Origin: Cyclobacteriaceae bacterium
GTDB taxonomy: Bacteria; Bacteroidota; Bacteroidia; Cytophagales; Cyclobacteriaceae
Direction: 5' to 3'
NCBI GenBank assembly: GCA_016787605.1
Contig: JAEUUE010000045.1
Span: forward strand, 38,665-102,664
Length of the DNA stretch: 64,000 bases
Shown in pieces: positions 18,571 through 27,848 of this stretch (position 1 is the stretch's first letter; each line of letters opens with the position of its first letter). Both the position numbers and the translations under genes were made by a program. A model generated the notes under the pieces. The model had not been told where the DNA came from, searched no databases, and worked only from the letters and a program-made list of their open reading frames with translations.

Positions 18571-21528
18571 ATGAAGTTCCAAACCATCAACAATTACGGC
18601 GGCTGGATTGCCTTTGCCATCGCCCTGGTTACTTACTGGCTGACCTTTGAAGAGACGGCCAGTTATTGGGATTGCGGGGAATTTATTGCCGTCGCGTACA
18701 AACTTGAGGTTTCCCACCCCCCGGGGGCGCCGCTTTACATGCTGTTGGGAAGGATGTTCTCTTTTCTCGCTTTCGGTGACGCAACCAAGGTAGCCTATTG
18801 GATCAACAGCCTGAGCGTACTCGCCAGTGCCTTTACCATCCTTTTCCTCTTTTGGTCGATCACCCTGTTTGGCCGGAAACTGCTCGGCATCAAAAAGGAT
18901 GAGGAGATGTCGTCCGGCCAAATCTGGATGGTCATGGGAGCTGCCCTCGTCGGATCCACGGCCTACACCTTTTCAGATTCCTTCTGGTTCAGCGCCGTAG
19001 AGGCCGAAGTCTACGCGATGTCGGCGTTCTTCACCGCCTTCGTGGTCTGGGGTATCCTCAAGTGGGATGTGATAGAGGACGAAGCCGCCGCCAACCGCTG
19101 GTTGATATTCATCGCCTACGTGATGGGTCTTTCCATCGGGGTACACATGCTTAACCTGGTGACGATTCCGGCGTTGGGCTTGATCTACTATTTCAAGAAG
19201 TACCAGCCCAGCCGGTGGGGAATCATCGCGGCCCTCGTAGTCAGCGGTGTCATCGTTATCTTCATTAACGACTTCATCGTGCCCGGTTTACCCTCCCTGG
19301 CTGGCGGGTTCGAGATCTTCTTTGTCAACAATCTTGGCCTCCCTTTCGGTTCGGGCGTTATCGTGTTCATCCTGCTTCTCGTCGGGGGATTGGTTTACGG
19401 AATCCGTTACAGCCACCAGAAGAACAAGCCGTTGCTGAACACCTTCCTGCTGTCGACCGCCTTCATCCTGATCGGGTACGGCTCGTACGCCACCATCGTT
19501 ATCCGGAGCAACTTTGATACCCCGATCAATGAAAACGCGCCGAAGGATGTCATGTCGTTTGTGCGCTATCTGAAGCGTGAACAGTACGGCAGCCGTCCGC
19601 TGTTGTACGGACCCTACTTCACCGCCAAAATCATCGACCTGGAAGAGAAGGCCGCGGTGTACACCAAGGGCAAAGACAAGTATGAAATCACCGACCGGAA
19701 ATACGACTACGTCTATGAACCCGGCCAACAGACTATTCTTCCGCGCGCCTGGAACCCTGAATTCAAGCAGCAGTACCGCAACATCATCGGCCTGCGCGAG
19801 GGAGAGCGACCCACGTTTGCCCAGAACATCTATTACATGTTCCGGCAACAGATCGGCCACATGTACATGCGCTACTTCATGTGGAACTTTGCCGGACGGG
19901 CCAGCGACATCCAGGACGCGGATTGGGTCGGCCCTCGCGACTGGTTTGAAGATCTTCCCCAGGAACTGGCGGAGAACCGCGCCCGCAACAACTTCTTCAT
20001 GATCCCCTTCATCCTCGGACTCATCGGCATGTTCTACCAGTTTGTCAAGGACACCAAGAATTTTGCCGTGGTCGGCCTCCTGTTCGTCATGACCGGTGTG
20101 GCCATTGTGGTCTATCTCAACTCCCCTCCCGTTGAACCCCGCGAACGAGACTATATCTACTCCGGCTCAACCTACGCCTTTACCTTCTGGATCGGCTTTG
20201 CCGTGATCGGGATTGCCACATTCATCGATCAGTTTATCAAGAACCTCAAAACCAGCACGGTAGTGGCCACGGCCCTGGCGCTGACAGCCCCTGTCCTGAT
20301 GGCCTCCCAGGGATGGGACGATCACAACCGAAGCGACCGGTACTTTTCCGTCGATTCCGGGAAGAACTACCTGTCGTCCTGCGAACCCAATGCGGTGCTT
20401 TACACCGGTGGAGATAACGACACCTTCATGCTCTGGTACGCCCAGGAAGTGGAAGAACACCGGCCCGATGTGCGGGTCGTGGTATTCAGCTACTACAACA
20501 CCGACTGGTACATCGAGCAGTCGATGCTGAAACAGAATCAGTCCGAACCGCTCCAGTACACCCTGACCAAGGAGAACTACCGGCAAGGCGGTCCGAACGA
20601 CGTGTTATACTTCTCCGACATGAAGATCCCGAGCATGGATCTCCGGCAATACCTGGAACTACTCAAGAAGAACTTCCCCCAACTCCGCTACGATCGCACC
20701 AACCTGGTACCCAGCAAAGTGTTCACGCTGAACATCGACCGGGCCGACGTGCTGGCCAAAGGGATTATCCCGAAGGGCATGGACAGCCTGGTCGTTGACC
20801 AGATGCGCATCCGGCTGAAAGGCAACTCCCTGGAAAAGAAAGATCTTGCCTTCCTGGACGTGCTGGCCACCAGTAACTGGGAACGACCGATCTATCTCAA
20901 TAACACTTCCCTCGCCCAGCTCAACCTGGAGATTCGCGACTACGTGGTGCAGGAAGGCAACGCCTACCGCGTGTTGCCGGTTCGTAACAACCGCCGTGAC
21001 CGCGACAATCTGGTCGATGTGGAATCCTCCTACAAGAAGATGCTGAAAGACTTTGGCTACCGGGGATTAGACAACCCGAAGTTGTATTACAACGAAGACT
21101 ACCGCGGATTCATTCAGAACCACCGCGGCTCGCTCAATTCGCTGGCCGAGGCCCTGCTGGATCAAGGCGACAAGGAGCGCGGGAAGGAAGTGCTTTACTT
21201 CAACCTCGAGCGCATGCCCGATGCCGCCGTGCGTTACGACATCACCACGGTATCCACCGTGGAACTGCTGTACCGGGCCGGTGAAACAGCCAAGGCTGCA
21301 GAAGTCGCCGCCGTCCTGGGAACCCGCGCTGAAGAAATGGTCACTTACGAGATGAGAAAGTACACGGGCATCACCATGGAAGTGCGCCGTAACCTTTACA
21401 TCCTCGGTGAACTTCAGCGGATTCTCTACGAAAACGGAAACGAGGAGTTGGGCAAGAAGTTCGAAGACGCCTACAACCGAATCCTCGAGAACCTCCAGAT
21501 TCGCGACACCGACCGCGACGCTTTCTAA
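18571..21528 (+). CDS. DUF2723/GT117 membrane protein, putative protein O-mannosyltransferase
   Basis: 985 aa from the ATG at 18571 (a TTG at 18532 would add a poor N-terminus). The N-terminal half is polytopic and carries the family motif SYWDCGEF with Asp34 and Glu37, followed by HPPGAPLY at 49-56, the DUF2723 hallmark. An acidic pair in the first periplasmic loop is what GT-C transferases use for catalysis. The C-terminal half is soluble, starting near TGGDNDTFMLWYAQE, then helical to the end. The human relative TMEM260 (GT117) adds O-mannose to immunoglobulin-like IPT domains. A similar role on secreted proteins here is inference. The stop overlaps the opposing methyltransferase gene by 4 bases. 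Confidence 0.88.
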   Translation: MKFQTINNYGGWIAFAIALVTYWLTFEETASYWDCGEFIAVAYKLEVSHPPGAPLYMLLGRMFSFLAFGDATKVAYWINSLSVLASAFTILFLFWSITLFGRKLLGIKKDEEMSSGQIWMVMGAALVGSTAYTFSDSFWFSAVEAEVYAMSAFFTAFVVWGILKWDVIEDEAAANRWLIFIAYVMGLSIGVHMLNLVTIPALGLIYYFKKYQPSRWGIIAALVVSGVIVIFINDFIVPGLPSLAGGFEIFFVNNLGLPFGSGVIVFILLLVGGLVYGIRYSHQKNKPLLNTFLLSTAFILIGYGSYATIVIRSNFDTPINENAPKDVMSFVRYLKREQYGSRPLLYGPYFTAKIIDLEEKAAVYTKGKDKYEITDRKYDYVYEPGQQTILPRAWNPEFKQQYRNIIGLREGERPTFAQNIYYMFRQQIGHMYMRYFMWNFAGRASDIQDADWVGPRDWFEDLPQELAENRARNNFFMIPFILGLIGMFYQFVKDTKNFAVVGLLFVMTGVAIVVYLNSPPVEPRERDYIYSGSTYAFTFWIGFAVIGIATFIDQFIKNLKTSTVVATALALTAPVLMASQGWDDHNRSDRYFSVDSGKNYLSSCEPNAVLYTGGDNDTFMLWYAQEVEEHRPDVRVVVFSYYNTDWYIEQSMLKQNQSEPLQYTLTKENYRQGGPNDVLYFSDMKIPSMDLRQYLELLKKNFPQLRYDRTNLVPSKVFTLNIDRADVLAKGIIPKGMDSLVVDQMRIRLKGNSLEKKDLAFLDVLATSNWERPIYLNNTSLAQLNLEIRDYVVQEGNAYRVLPVRNNRRDRDNLVDVESSYKKMLKDFGYRGLDNPKLYYNEDYRGFIQNHRGSLNSLAEALLDQGDKERGKEVLYFNLERMPDAAVRYDITTVSTVELLYRAGETAKAAEVAAVLGTRAEEMVTYEMRKYTGITMEVRRNLYILGELQRILYENGNEELGKKFEDAYNRILENLQIRDTDRDAF

Positions 21529-22307
21529 GCGCCCGCCTTTCGTACGATCAGGAAGAGATCAAGCGCCTCGGAGGCACGATCTGTCACCAGGTAATCCTCG
21601 TGGCTGATGCCGGCTACCAGGCTGTCTGCCGACCGCTGAAGCCGGTTGCGATTGAGCCGGTTCATGAGATCATAAGGGATGCGCAACAGGACCGCAGGCA
21701 ACCGGTGCTGAAGATCCAGCACATCCCATCGCATCAGTCGGTTAACTGATTCCCGGTTCTTCTGGTGGTAGGCCATCACCTTGTCGTTGCCGGTAATGCC
21801 CTTCATTTCAACCTGTGAAAATATGGTGACGGCCAGCCGCGACAACTCCTCGGCGGTGTATTCCCGTACGTGCCAGGGATTCCGCGAGAGCGATTGCACC
21901 CGGTTGGGTGTGGTGATCAGGGCGATGCCTCCTGGCCGGAGAACCCGGTGGATTTCTTTTAGGAAGAAAGTATCATCCTGGATATGCTCGATTACCTGGA
22001 AGCTGATCACGGAGTCAAATGAGGCCTCGGCGTAGGGCAACGGCGGCAAGTTTCCCGCCACGAGTTTCGCTTCGGGAAACTTCTGGCGGAGAGACTCTAT
22101 GGCCTCCTCAATTTTGTCGATGGCAGAATAGCTCCGCACCCGGGGAAGAATCTGCCGGATGCCCCGACCTTCCCCACAACCCACTTCCAGCAGGTCGCCG
22201 TGCACCAAATCAACGGCCGCCACATACGGCTTGAGCAAGCGCTGGTGCAGCGGGTTATCGGAAAGCAACTGATCGGAGGTGATCTCGGTGGTGTAAATCC
22301 GTGCCAT
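21525..22307 (-). CDS. Class I SAM-dependent methyltransferase
   Basis: 260 aa from the ATG at 22307; the TTG at 22316 is the alternative and lies inside a -7-like box. LLEVGCGEGRGI is motif I, SAIDKIEEAI motif II, and PLPYAEASFDSVISFQVIEHIQDD with LRPGGIALITTPN give motifs III and IV of the UbiE/Methyltransf_11 group. The HVREYT stretch is common in sugar or small-molecule methyltransferases of this group. The substrate is unknown. The gene is divergent from the GWxTD gene and convergent on GT117. Confidence 0.82.
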   Translation of the reverse strand: MARIYTTEITSDQLLSDNPLHQRLLKPYVAAVDLVHGDLLEVGCGEGRGIRQILPRVRSYSAIDKIEEAIESLRQKFPEAKLVAGNLPPLPYAEASFDSVISFQVIEHIQDDTFFLKEIHRVLRPGGIALITTPNRVQSLSRNPWHVREYTAEELSRLAVTIFSQVEMKGITGNDKVMAYHQKNRESVNRLMRWDVLDLQHRLPAVLLRIPYDLMNRLNRNRLQRSADSLVAGISHEDYLVTDRASEALDLFLIVRKAGA

Positions 22308-22313
22308 GGGCGG

Positions 22314-22321
22314 CAAAAATA
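22314..22321 (-). promoter_or_regulatory. -7 box touching the methyltransferase start
   Basis: Minus-strand TATTTTTG followed by CCGCC fits TAnnTTTG exactly and ends 6 bases before the ATG at 22307. Transcription from it would give an almost leaderless message. Confidence 0.45.
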
Positions 22322-22376
22322 CGTCATTTCCCCGTGCACCGATTCTATTCCTTTCTTCGTTATTTTACCACGTCGT

Positions 22377-23549
22377 ATGTACAAGCGTCTGACTTTAGCC
22401 CTCCTCACCTTCTTCCTTGTCCGTGCGGATTCCTTTGGACAAGCGGTCAACAACCTCAATTTCAGTCATTGGTACGACCCACTGGCAGAGGTCGTACTTC
22501 AGATGGATCCTGTTGTCCGCGCCGACAGTATCGAGGTGTTTTACCGTCTTCGCACCAACCTGGCATCGGGCGCCCGGTACCTCATCAAATGGGAAAAGCG
22601 GGACTCCTATGCGCAGCGGCAGGGAACCCTGGTCATTCCCCAGGACACCCTGGCACTGGGCCAGTCGTGGGTGCAGGGACGATTCGTTTTCGCCAAGCCC
22701 TCCAAGCCCTGGCTTCTGGTGGCCAGCCTGGTCAACCTCGCTTCCGGAAAAACCTGGCCTTTCTTCCGGCAGATTGAGTCACACTTCCCGGTGAACGGAT
22801 ACGTGGAGTTCTACGGTTCGCGTCAATGGGACTCCTATCTCCTGGCCGAAAACACGTACCACCTACGGGGCAGCCCGGCGGGGGGAACGTTGTTCGTTTC
22901 CTACTACAAAGACAACTTTCCTACCCCCTCTCCACCTTTTGTGGTGAAGGAGGTCAAAATGGACCGATTCCTTTTCCCGGATTCCGTTTTCTCCGTGGTG
23001 TCGGGCGGTCGCGTCGGGCCCTTCGTTCGTGAGGGCCTATACCTGGTGCAGGAAGACACGGCGTCCCAGCAGGGATATTCCTTCTACGTGAAACGAGCGC
23101 CCTACCCCAAGTACAACAAGCTGGCAGACCTGAAAGGCCCTCTTCTCTTTGTTACCACGCAAGAGGAAAATGATGCGCTTGGAAAAGCCGGCGAGGACAA
23201 AGCTAAATTTGACAAAGTCATTCTCGACATCACCAAGGACACCGATCGGGCGAGGACATTCATGCGGAACTACTTTAAGCGCATCGAGTTTGCCAATTTC
23301 TATTTCACTTCGTTCAAGGAAGGCTGGAAGACCGATCGGGGCATGATTTTTACCATCTTCGGCCGCCCGGACGAAGTGCAGGTGGATGGAGGGTACGAAG
23401 TGTGGATCTACAAGAACCCGAAGCAGTCGTTCAGTTTTGCCCGGGCCGGCAGTGTTTATCATCCGGACCATTCGGTGCTGGTGCGGCAAAAAGGCTACAC
23501 GGAAAACTGGTACATGACCATCGACCTGTGGCGAAAGAGCCGGTTCTAA
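22377..23549 (+). CDS. GWxTD-domain secreted protein
   Basis: 390 aa from the ATG at 22377, which gives a signal peptide (YKRLTLALLTFFLVRADSFG). The longer frame to 22200 is antisense to the methyltransferase start. The central part is beta-rich with little similarity to known enzymes. The C-terminal domain holds GWKTD at 316-320, then RGMIFTIFGRPDEV and YEVWIYK, the full GWxTD signature found in Bacteroidota and related phyla. The family's function is not established. The gene stands alone between a divergent methyltransferase gene and rlmB, 59 bases downstream. Confidence 0.85.
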   Translation: MYKRLTLALLTFFLVRADSFGQAVNNLNFSHWYDPLAEVVLQMDPVVRADSIEVFYRLRTNLASGARYLIKWEKRDSYAQRQGTLVIPQDTLALGQSWVQGRFVFAKPSKPWLLVASLVNLASGKTWPFFRQIESHFPVNGYVEFYGSRQWDSYLLAENTYHLRGSPAGGTLFVSYYKDNFPTPSPPFVVKEVKMDRFLFPDSVFSVVSGGRVGPFVREGLYLVQEDTASQQGYSFYVKRAPYPKYNKLADLKGPLLFVTTQEENDALGKAGEDKAKFDKVILDITKDTDRARTFMRNYFKRIEFANFYFTSFKEGWKTDRGMIFTIFGRPDEVQVDGGYEVWIYKNPKQSFSFARAGSVYHPDHSVLVRQKGYTENWYMTIDLWRKSRF

Positions 23550-23597
23550 GTCACCCGGAAATTTCCTGATCATCCGTCGCATTCCGGGATTTCCCAT

Positions 23598-23605
23598 TAC
23601 TTTCG
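23598..23605 (+). promoter_or_regulatory. Possible -7 box for rlmB
   Basis: TACTTTCG, one base off TAnnTTTG, ends 3 bases before the rlmB ATG, so the message would be leaderless or nearly so. No -33 TTG was found at the right distance. Confidence 0.3.
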
Positions 23606-23608
23606 TCT

Positions 23609-24388
23609 ATGGACAAACAGGAACTGGTGTATGGAACCCGGGCCGTGATAGAGGCCGCTCGTTCGGGCAGACAGGTGGAAAAGGTATTTCTCCAGGCCGG
23701 TGTCACGAACGACCTGATGAAGGAATTGGTGCAGACCCTCAAGGATTACAGCATCCCGTTCAGCTGGGTTCCGGCGGAGAAGCTGAATCGCCTGACCTCA
23801 AAAAATCACCAGGGCGCCGTCGCCTTTCTTTCCGCCATCCAATACGCCTCGCTTCAGCCCATTATTGATCATGCCTACAGTGAGGGCCGGGTCCCCTTCT
23901 TGTTGCTGCTTGACCGCATTACGGATGTCCGGAACTTCGGAGCCGTGGCCCGTACCTGTGAATGTGCCGACCTGGATGCTATCGTAATGGAGGACAAAGG
24001 CAACGCACCGGTCACCAGCGACGCCATCAAGACTTCCGCCGGGGCACTCCACCATTTGCCGGTCTGCCGCGTGAAATCGCTGAAGCAAACCATGAAGGAA
24101 CTTCGCGACAATGGAATCCAGGTAGTTGCCTGCACAGAGAAAGCGGCGGATGACCTTTACTCGGCAGATCTTTCAGGCCCTACCGCCCTGCTGCTTGGAT
24201 CGGAAGAGGATGGCATTTCGGCACCCTTGCTGAAGGATGCGGACCGGCTGGTCAAGATTCCCATGAAGGGCAAGATTGAATCGCTTAACGTCAGTGTAGC
24301 GGCCGGGATTGCGATCTACGAAGTAGTGAGACAAAAGATGGCCGAGGGGCGCAAGAATCCCGCATCAGGAAAGGCCGCTCACAAGTAA
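23609..24388 (+). CDS. rlmB: 23S rRNA 2'-O-methyltransferase of the SpoU/TrmH (RlmB) family
   Basis: 259 aa. An N-terminal substrate-binding domain (QELVYGTRAVIEA...) is followed by the SPOUT knot domain. SpoU motif 1 is LLDRITDVRNFGAVARTCE, motif 2 ALLLGSEEDGI, and motif 3 KIPMKGKIESLNVSVAAGIAIYE. This matches the RlmB type, which methylates G2251 of 23S rRNA with SAM; the TrmH-like alternative (tRNA) is less likely given the N-terminal domain. It overlaps the 3' end of the convergent manC gene by 10 bases. Confidence 0.92.
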   Translation: MDKQELVYGTRAVIEAARSGRQVEKVFLQAGVTNDLMKELVQTLKDYSIPFSWVPAEKLNRLTSKNHQGAVAFLSAIQYASLQPIIDHAYSEGRVPFLLLLDRITDVRNFGAVARTCECADLDAIVMEDKGNAPVTSDAIKTSAGALHHLPVCRVKSLKQTMKELRDNGIQVVACTEKAADDLYSADLSGPTALLLGSEEDGISAPLLKDADRLVKIPMKGKIESLNVSVAAGIAIYEVVRQKMAEGRKNPASGKAAHK

Positions 24389-25455
24389 TCTGTACCGTCA
24401 GGGCGGGCCTTCAGGTCATTCACGTAACGGCGGAATAATTCTTCCTTGTCTTTTTCGCAGATGATGACCACGTTACCGAAGACGCCTACCAGGTAGCCAT
24501 TGAGACCCTGGGCCACCACGAGCGTTTCAGGCGGGCCGATCACCACGGAGTTCCGCGTATCGTAGACCAGCGCTTTCGCATTGACCACGTTGTTGTCTTC
24601 ATCGCGGACAGAGGCTTCATGCAAGGAGGCCCAGGAACCGAGGTCAGACCACGTAAAGTTGCCCAGCGCGACAAATACATTGTCAGCCTTCTCCATGACT
24701 CCATAGTCAATGGAAATGCTTTTGGTCTGGCCATACACTCTCGCCACGTAGGTGCGCTCCTCGGGCGTCAGAAGATGGGGGCCGATCTCATCAAATGCCT
24801 CCGCCATCTCGGGCAGGTAGCGCTGGAATGCCTGCGTAATGGCCTGAACACCCCAGATAAATATGCCGCTATTCCACACAAAATCGCCGCTTTCGATGAA
24901 CGTCTTGGCCAGGGCCAATTCGGGCTTCTCCGTAAATGTCTTTGCTTTCTTGAGTGTGGCCTTGCTCTCCAGGTACTGGATGTAGCCATACCCTGTTTCG
25001 GGCCGCGTGGGCTGTATGCCGAGGGTGATGAGTTTGTCCTGGCTTCGGGCTTGCTCAGTCGCCTTGAGGATGGTGCCCTGAAATTCCTTCTCGTTCAGAA
25101 TAAGGTGGTCTGCCGGGCTCACCACCATGACGGCATCAGGGTTCATCTTCCGGATACGGGCTGCCGCGTAGGCAATGCAGGGTGCGGTATTTTTCCGCAT
25201 CGGCTCAAGCACCAGTTGATCCGGGTGCAGTGAAGGAAGCTGGGCCTTCACCAGGTCAGCATGTTCCTCGTGGGCAACGATGAGTATGTTTTCCGGCGCA
25301 CACAGCGGCAAGTACCGCTCGTAGGTGGATTGCAGCAGCGTCCTCCCGGTGTTGAGGACATCCAGAAACTGCTTGGGCTTAGCATTACGGCTGTACGGCC
25401 AAAAACGAGTGCCTATCCCGCCAGCCATCAGCACGACATATAAATTCCGCTCCAT
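24379..25455 (-). CDS. manC: Mannose-1-phosphate guanylyltransferase
   Basis: 358 aa. The nucleotidyltransferase signature GGIGTRFWP is at 12-20 with KPKQF following, and later motifs MVVSPADHL and FVWNSGIFIW and ISIDYGVMEKA are diagnostic for GDP-mannose pyrophosphorylase. There is no C-terminal phosphomannose isomerase domain, so it is the short, single-function form. It makes GDP-mannose from GTP and mannose-1-phosphate, the donor for gmd/fcl in this window and for mannosyltransferases. It is divergent from recQ with a 167-base gap. Confidence 0.94.
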   Translation of the reverse strand: MERNLYVVLMAGGIGTRFWPYSRNAKPKQFLDVLNTGRTLLQSTYERYLPLCAPENILIVAHEEHADLVKAQLPSLHPDQLVLEPMRKNTAPCIAYAAARIRKMNPDAVMVVSPADHLILNEKEFQGTILKATEQARSQDKLITLGIQPTRPETGYGYIQYLESKATLKKAKTFTEKPELALAKTFIESGDFVWNSGIFIWGVQAITQAFQRYLPEMAEAFDEIGPHLLTPEERTYVARVYGQTKSISIDYGVMEKADNVFVALGNFTWSDLGSWASLHEASVRDEDNNVVNAKALVYDTRNSVVIGPPETLVVAQGLNGYLVGVFGNVVIICEKDKEELFRRYVNDLKARPDGTDYL

Positions 25456-25590
25456 CAGCCTCTCAGAATAACATTTTGGGGGTTCGTCCGTTCATCCTAT
25501 ACACCCTGCGCATTAGCAAGAAATAATGATCTAAGTGCAGAAAAATTCAGTATATTCAATGGCATTTCGCTTTCCATCGATTGCGGAAGG

Positions 25591-25598
25591 CAAATGTA
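25591..25598 (-). promoter_or_regulatory. Possible -7 box upstream of manC
   Basis: Minus-strand TACATTTG is an exact TAnnTTTG match in the manC/recQ gap, about 135 bases before the manC ATG, which would leave a long leader. No TTG lies at the correct distance. Confidence 0.3.
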
Positions 25599-25622
25599 AT
25601 GATTTAATCGACTCGGGAATCT

Positions 25623-27812
25623 ATGGTCGTCGCGGAAGACAAAGACATACTCAAGCTTAAACTCAAGGAACACTTCGGATATACTTCGTTCAGGGGGAAC
25701 CAGGAGGCGGTAATTCGCAATATCCTGAGCGGTCGCAATACATTCGTGATCATGCCTACAGGCGCCGGCAAGTCGCTTTGCTATCAGTTGCCTGCCATGA
25801 TCAAGGAAGGCCTGGCCATTGTCATCTCCCCCTTGATTGCGCTGATGAAAAACCAGGTGGACCAGCTGAACGCCTATGGTATCCATGCGCGCTTCCTCAA
25901 CTCGACGCTCAGCAAAGCAGAAATCACGCGGCTCAGAAAAGACTGCATTAGCGGTTCGGTGAAACTTCTTTATGTCGCACCGGAATCACTCAACAAGGAA
26001 GACAACATCAGCTTTCTGCAGAAAGTAAAAATCAGCTTTGTCGCTATTGACGAGGCCCACTGCATTTCCGAGTGGGGCCACGACTTTCGCCCTGAGTACC
26101 GCAAGATCAAAAGCATGATCGGGCAACTCGGGGAAATGCCGGTCATCGCCCTGACGGCCACGGCCACCCCGAAAGTTCAGCTCGACATCCAGAAGAACCT
26201 ACAAATGGAGGAGGCTGACGTATTCATCTCTTCTTTCAACCGGAAGAACCTCTACTATGAAGTTCGGCCCAAGAAGGAAACGAAGAAACAGCTCATCCGA
26301 TTCCTCAAGGAACACAAGGGGAAATCGGGCATCATCTATTGCCTGAGCCGCAAGAAAGTGGAGGAAATCGCGCAACTGCTGAACGTCAACGGGTTCAGCG
26401 CCGCTCCTTACCATGCCGGCCTGGATCCCGACGTGCGGATCAAGAACCAGGACGACTTTCTCAACGAAGAGGTCAACATCATTGTGGCCACCATCGCCTT
26501 CGGAATGGGTATCGACAAGCCCGATGTCCGCTTTGTTGTGCACTATGACGTTCCCAAATCACTGGAGGGCTACTACCAGGAAACCGGGCGTTCCGGGCGC
26601 GATGGCCTGGAAGGCATCTGCCTGATGTTCTACAGCCACAACGATCTCAACAAACTCGAGAAGTTCAACAAGGATAAGAGTGTCCAGGAACGGGAGAATG
26701 CGCGCGTACTCCTCCAGGAGATGGAATTCTATGCGGAATCACCTGTCTGCCGCCGTCGCCAGCTGCTGCACTACTTCGGCGAGGAATTCATGCAGGCCAA
26801 CTGCGGCATGTGCGACAACTGCGTGCATCCTCGCGAACGCTACGATGGCACCGAGGCCGTCAAGACCGTGCTTGAGGCCGCTAAACAAACCAACGAACGC
26901 TTCGGACTCAATCACCTCATCCATGTCATCCGGGGCACCGAAGACGAATACGTCAAAAGTTACGGCCACTTCGACCTGCCCATCTACGGAACCGGTGGCA
27001 ATGAAGAAGTGGACCATTGGAAATCCGTCATCCGCCAGGCGCTGATTTACCAGTACCTGGAAAAGGACATCGAAAACATCGGCGTGCTCCGCCTGACGGA
27101 AAAAGGCAAGAAGTTCCTGGCCAAACCGCATCCCATCGAGCTGGCCCGGGACCATGACTTTACCACTGCCATCGAAGACGAAGAAGTTTCCACGGAGCGA
27201 CCGGTGACATCCAAGTCGTACGACGAGAAGCTCTTTGAAATGCTCAAGAACCTGCGCAAGCAGGTAGCCCGGCAGAAGAACCTGCCTCCGTATGTCATTT
27301 TCCAGGATCCTTCCCTGGAAGAAATGGCCACCACCTATCCCACCACGCAGGAAGACCTGGCCGCAGTCAACGGCGTGGGCATGGGCAAGGTAAAGAAGTT
27401 CGGCAAGGAGTTCCTGGAACTGATTCAGAAGTACGTGGACGACAATGACATCGAAACGGCCACCGAGGTGGTCGTCAAATCGTCCGTCAACAAATCGAAG
27501 ATCAAGATTTTCATTATCCAGCAAATCGACCGCAAGGTCGACCTCGAGGAAATCGCCGAATCGAAGAGCCTCACGTTCGAAGAATTGCTCACCGAGATTG
27601 AGAACATCTGCTATTCCGGAACCAAGCTCAACCTGGACTACTACATCGACGAAGTGCTGGATGAACACAAGCAGAACCAGATCTTCGACTATTTCCTGAA
27701 CTCGGAGACCGACAGTCTTGAGGAAGCCATGGCGGATGCCAATAATGCGGAATACAGCGAGGAAGAAATGCGCCTGATGCGCATCAAGTTCCTCAGTGAA
27801 TACGCCAACTAA
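25623..27812 (+). CDS. recQ: ATP-dependent DNA helicase RecQ
   Basis: 729 aa. Motif I TGAGKS lies near residue 46, and the DEAH box is in VAIDEAHCISEWGHDFRPEY. Motif VI is QETGRSGRDG. The zinc site CRRRQLLHYFGE...CGMCDNC follows, then the winged-helix RQC domain and an HRDC domain near KNLPPYVIFQDPSLEEMATTYPTTQEDL. A further C-terminal helical tail with acidic residues extends it beyond the E. coli protein, as is usual in Bacteroidota. It unwinds DNA 3' to 5' in recombination and fork repair. The large antisense frame across its 3' end is a shadow. Confidence 0.96.
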   Translation: MVVAEDKDILKLKLKEHFGYTSFRGNQEAVIRNILSGRNTFVIMPTGAGKSLCYQLPAMIKEGLAIVISPLIALMKNQVDQLNAYGIHARFLNSTLSKAEITRLRKDCISGSVKLLYVAPESLNKEDNISFLQKVKISFVAIDEAHCISEWGHDFRPEYRKIKSMIGQLGEMPVIALTATATPKVQLDIQKNLQMEEADVFISSFNRKNLYYEVRPKKETKKQLIRFLKEHKGKSGIIYCLSRKKVEEIAQLLNVNGFSAAPYHAGLDPDVRIKNQDDFLNEEVNIIVATIAFGMGIDKPDVRFVVHYDVPKSLEGYYQETGRSGRDGLEGICLMFYSHNDLNKLEKFNKDKSVQERENARVLLQEMEFYAESPVCRRRQLLHYFGEEFMQANCGMCDNCVHPRERYDGTEAVKTVLEAAKQTNERFGLNHLIHVIRGTEDEYVKSYGHFDLPIYGTGGNEEVDHWKSVIRQALIYQYLEKDIENIGVLRLTEKGKKFLAKPHPIELARDHDFTTAIEDEEVSTERPVTSKSYDEKLFEMLKNLRKQVARQKNLPPYVIFQDPSLEEMATTYPTTQEDLAAVNGVGMGKVKKFGKEFLELIQKYVDDNDIETATEVVVKSSVNKSKIKIFIIQQIDRKVDLEEIAESKSLTFEELLTEIENICYSGTKLNLDYYIDEVLDEHKQNQIFDYFLNSETDSLEEAMADANNAEYSEEEMRLMRIKFLSEYAN

Positions 27813-27826
27813 GGGAAGGCCTTTTG

Positions 27827-27834
27827 TATCTTTG
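27827..27834 (+). promoter_or_regulatory. -7 box for purD
   Basis: TATCTTTG, an exact TAnnTTTG match followed by GC, lies 14 bases before the purD ATG and just after the recQ stop. I see no matching TTG at 19-21 bases. Confidence 0.45.
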
Positions 27835-27848
27835 GCGTTTTCGCACCC

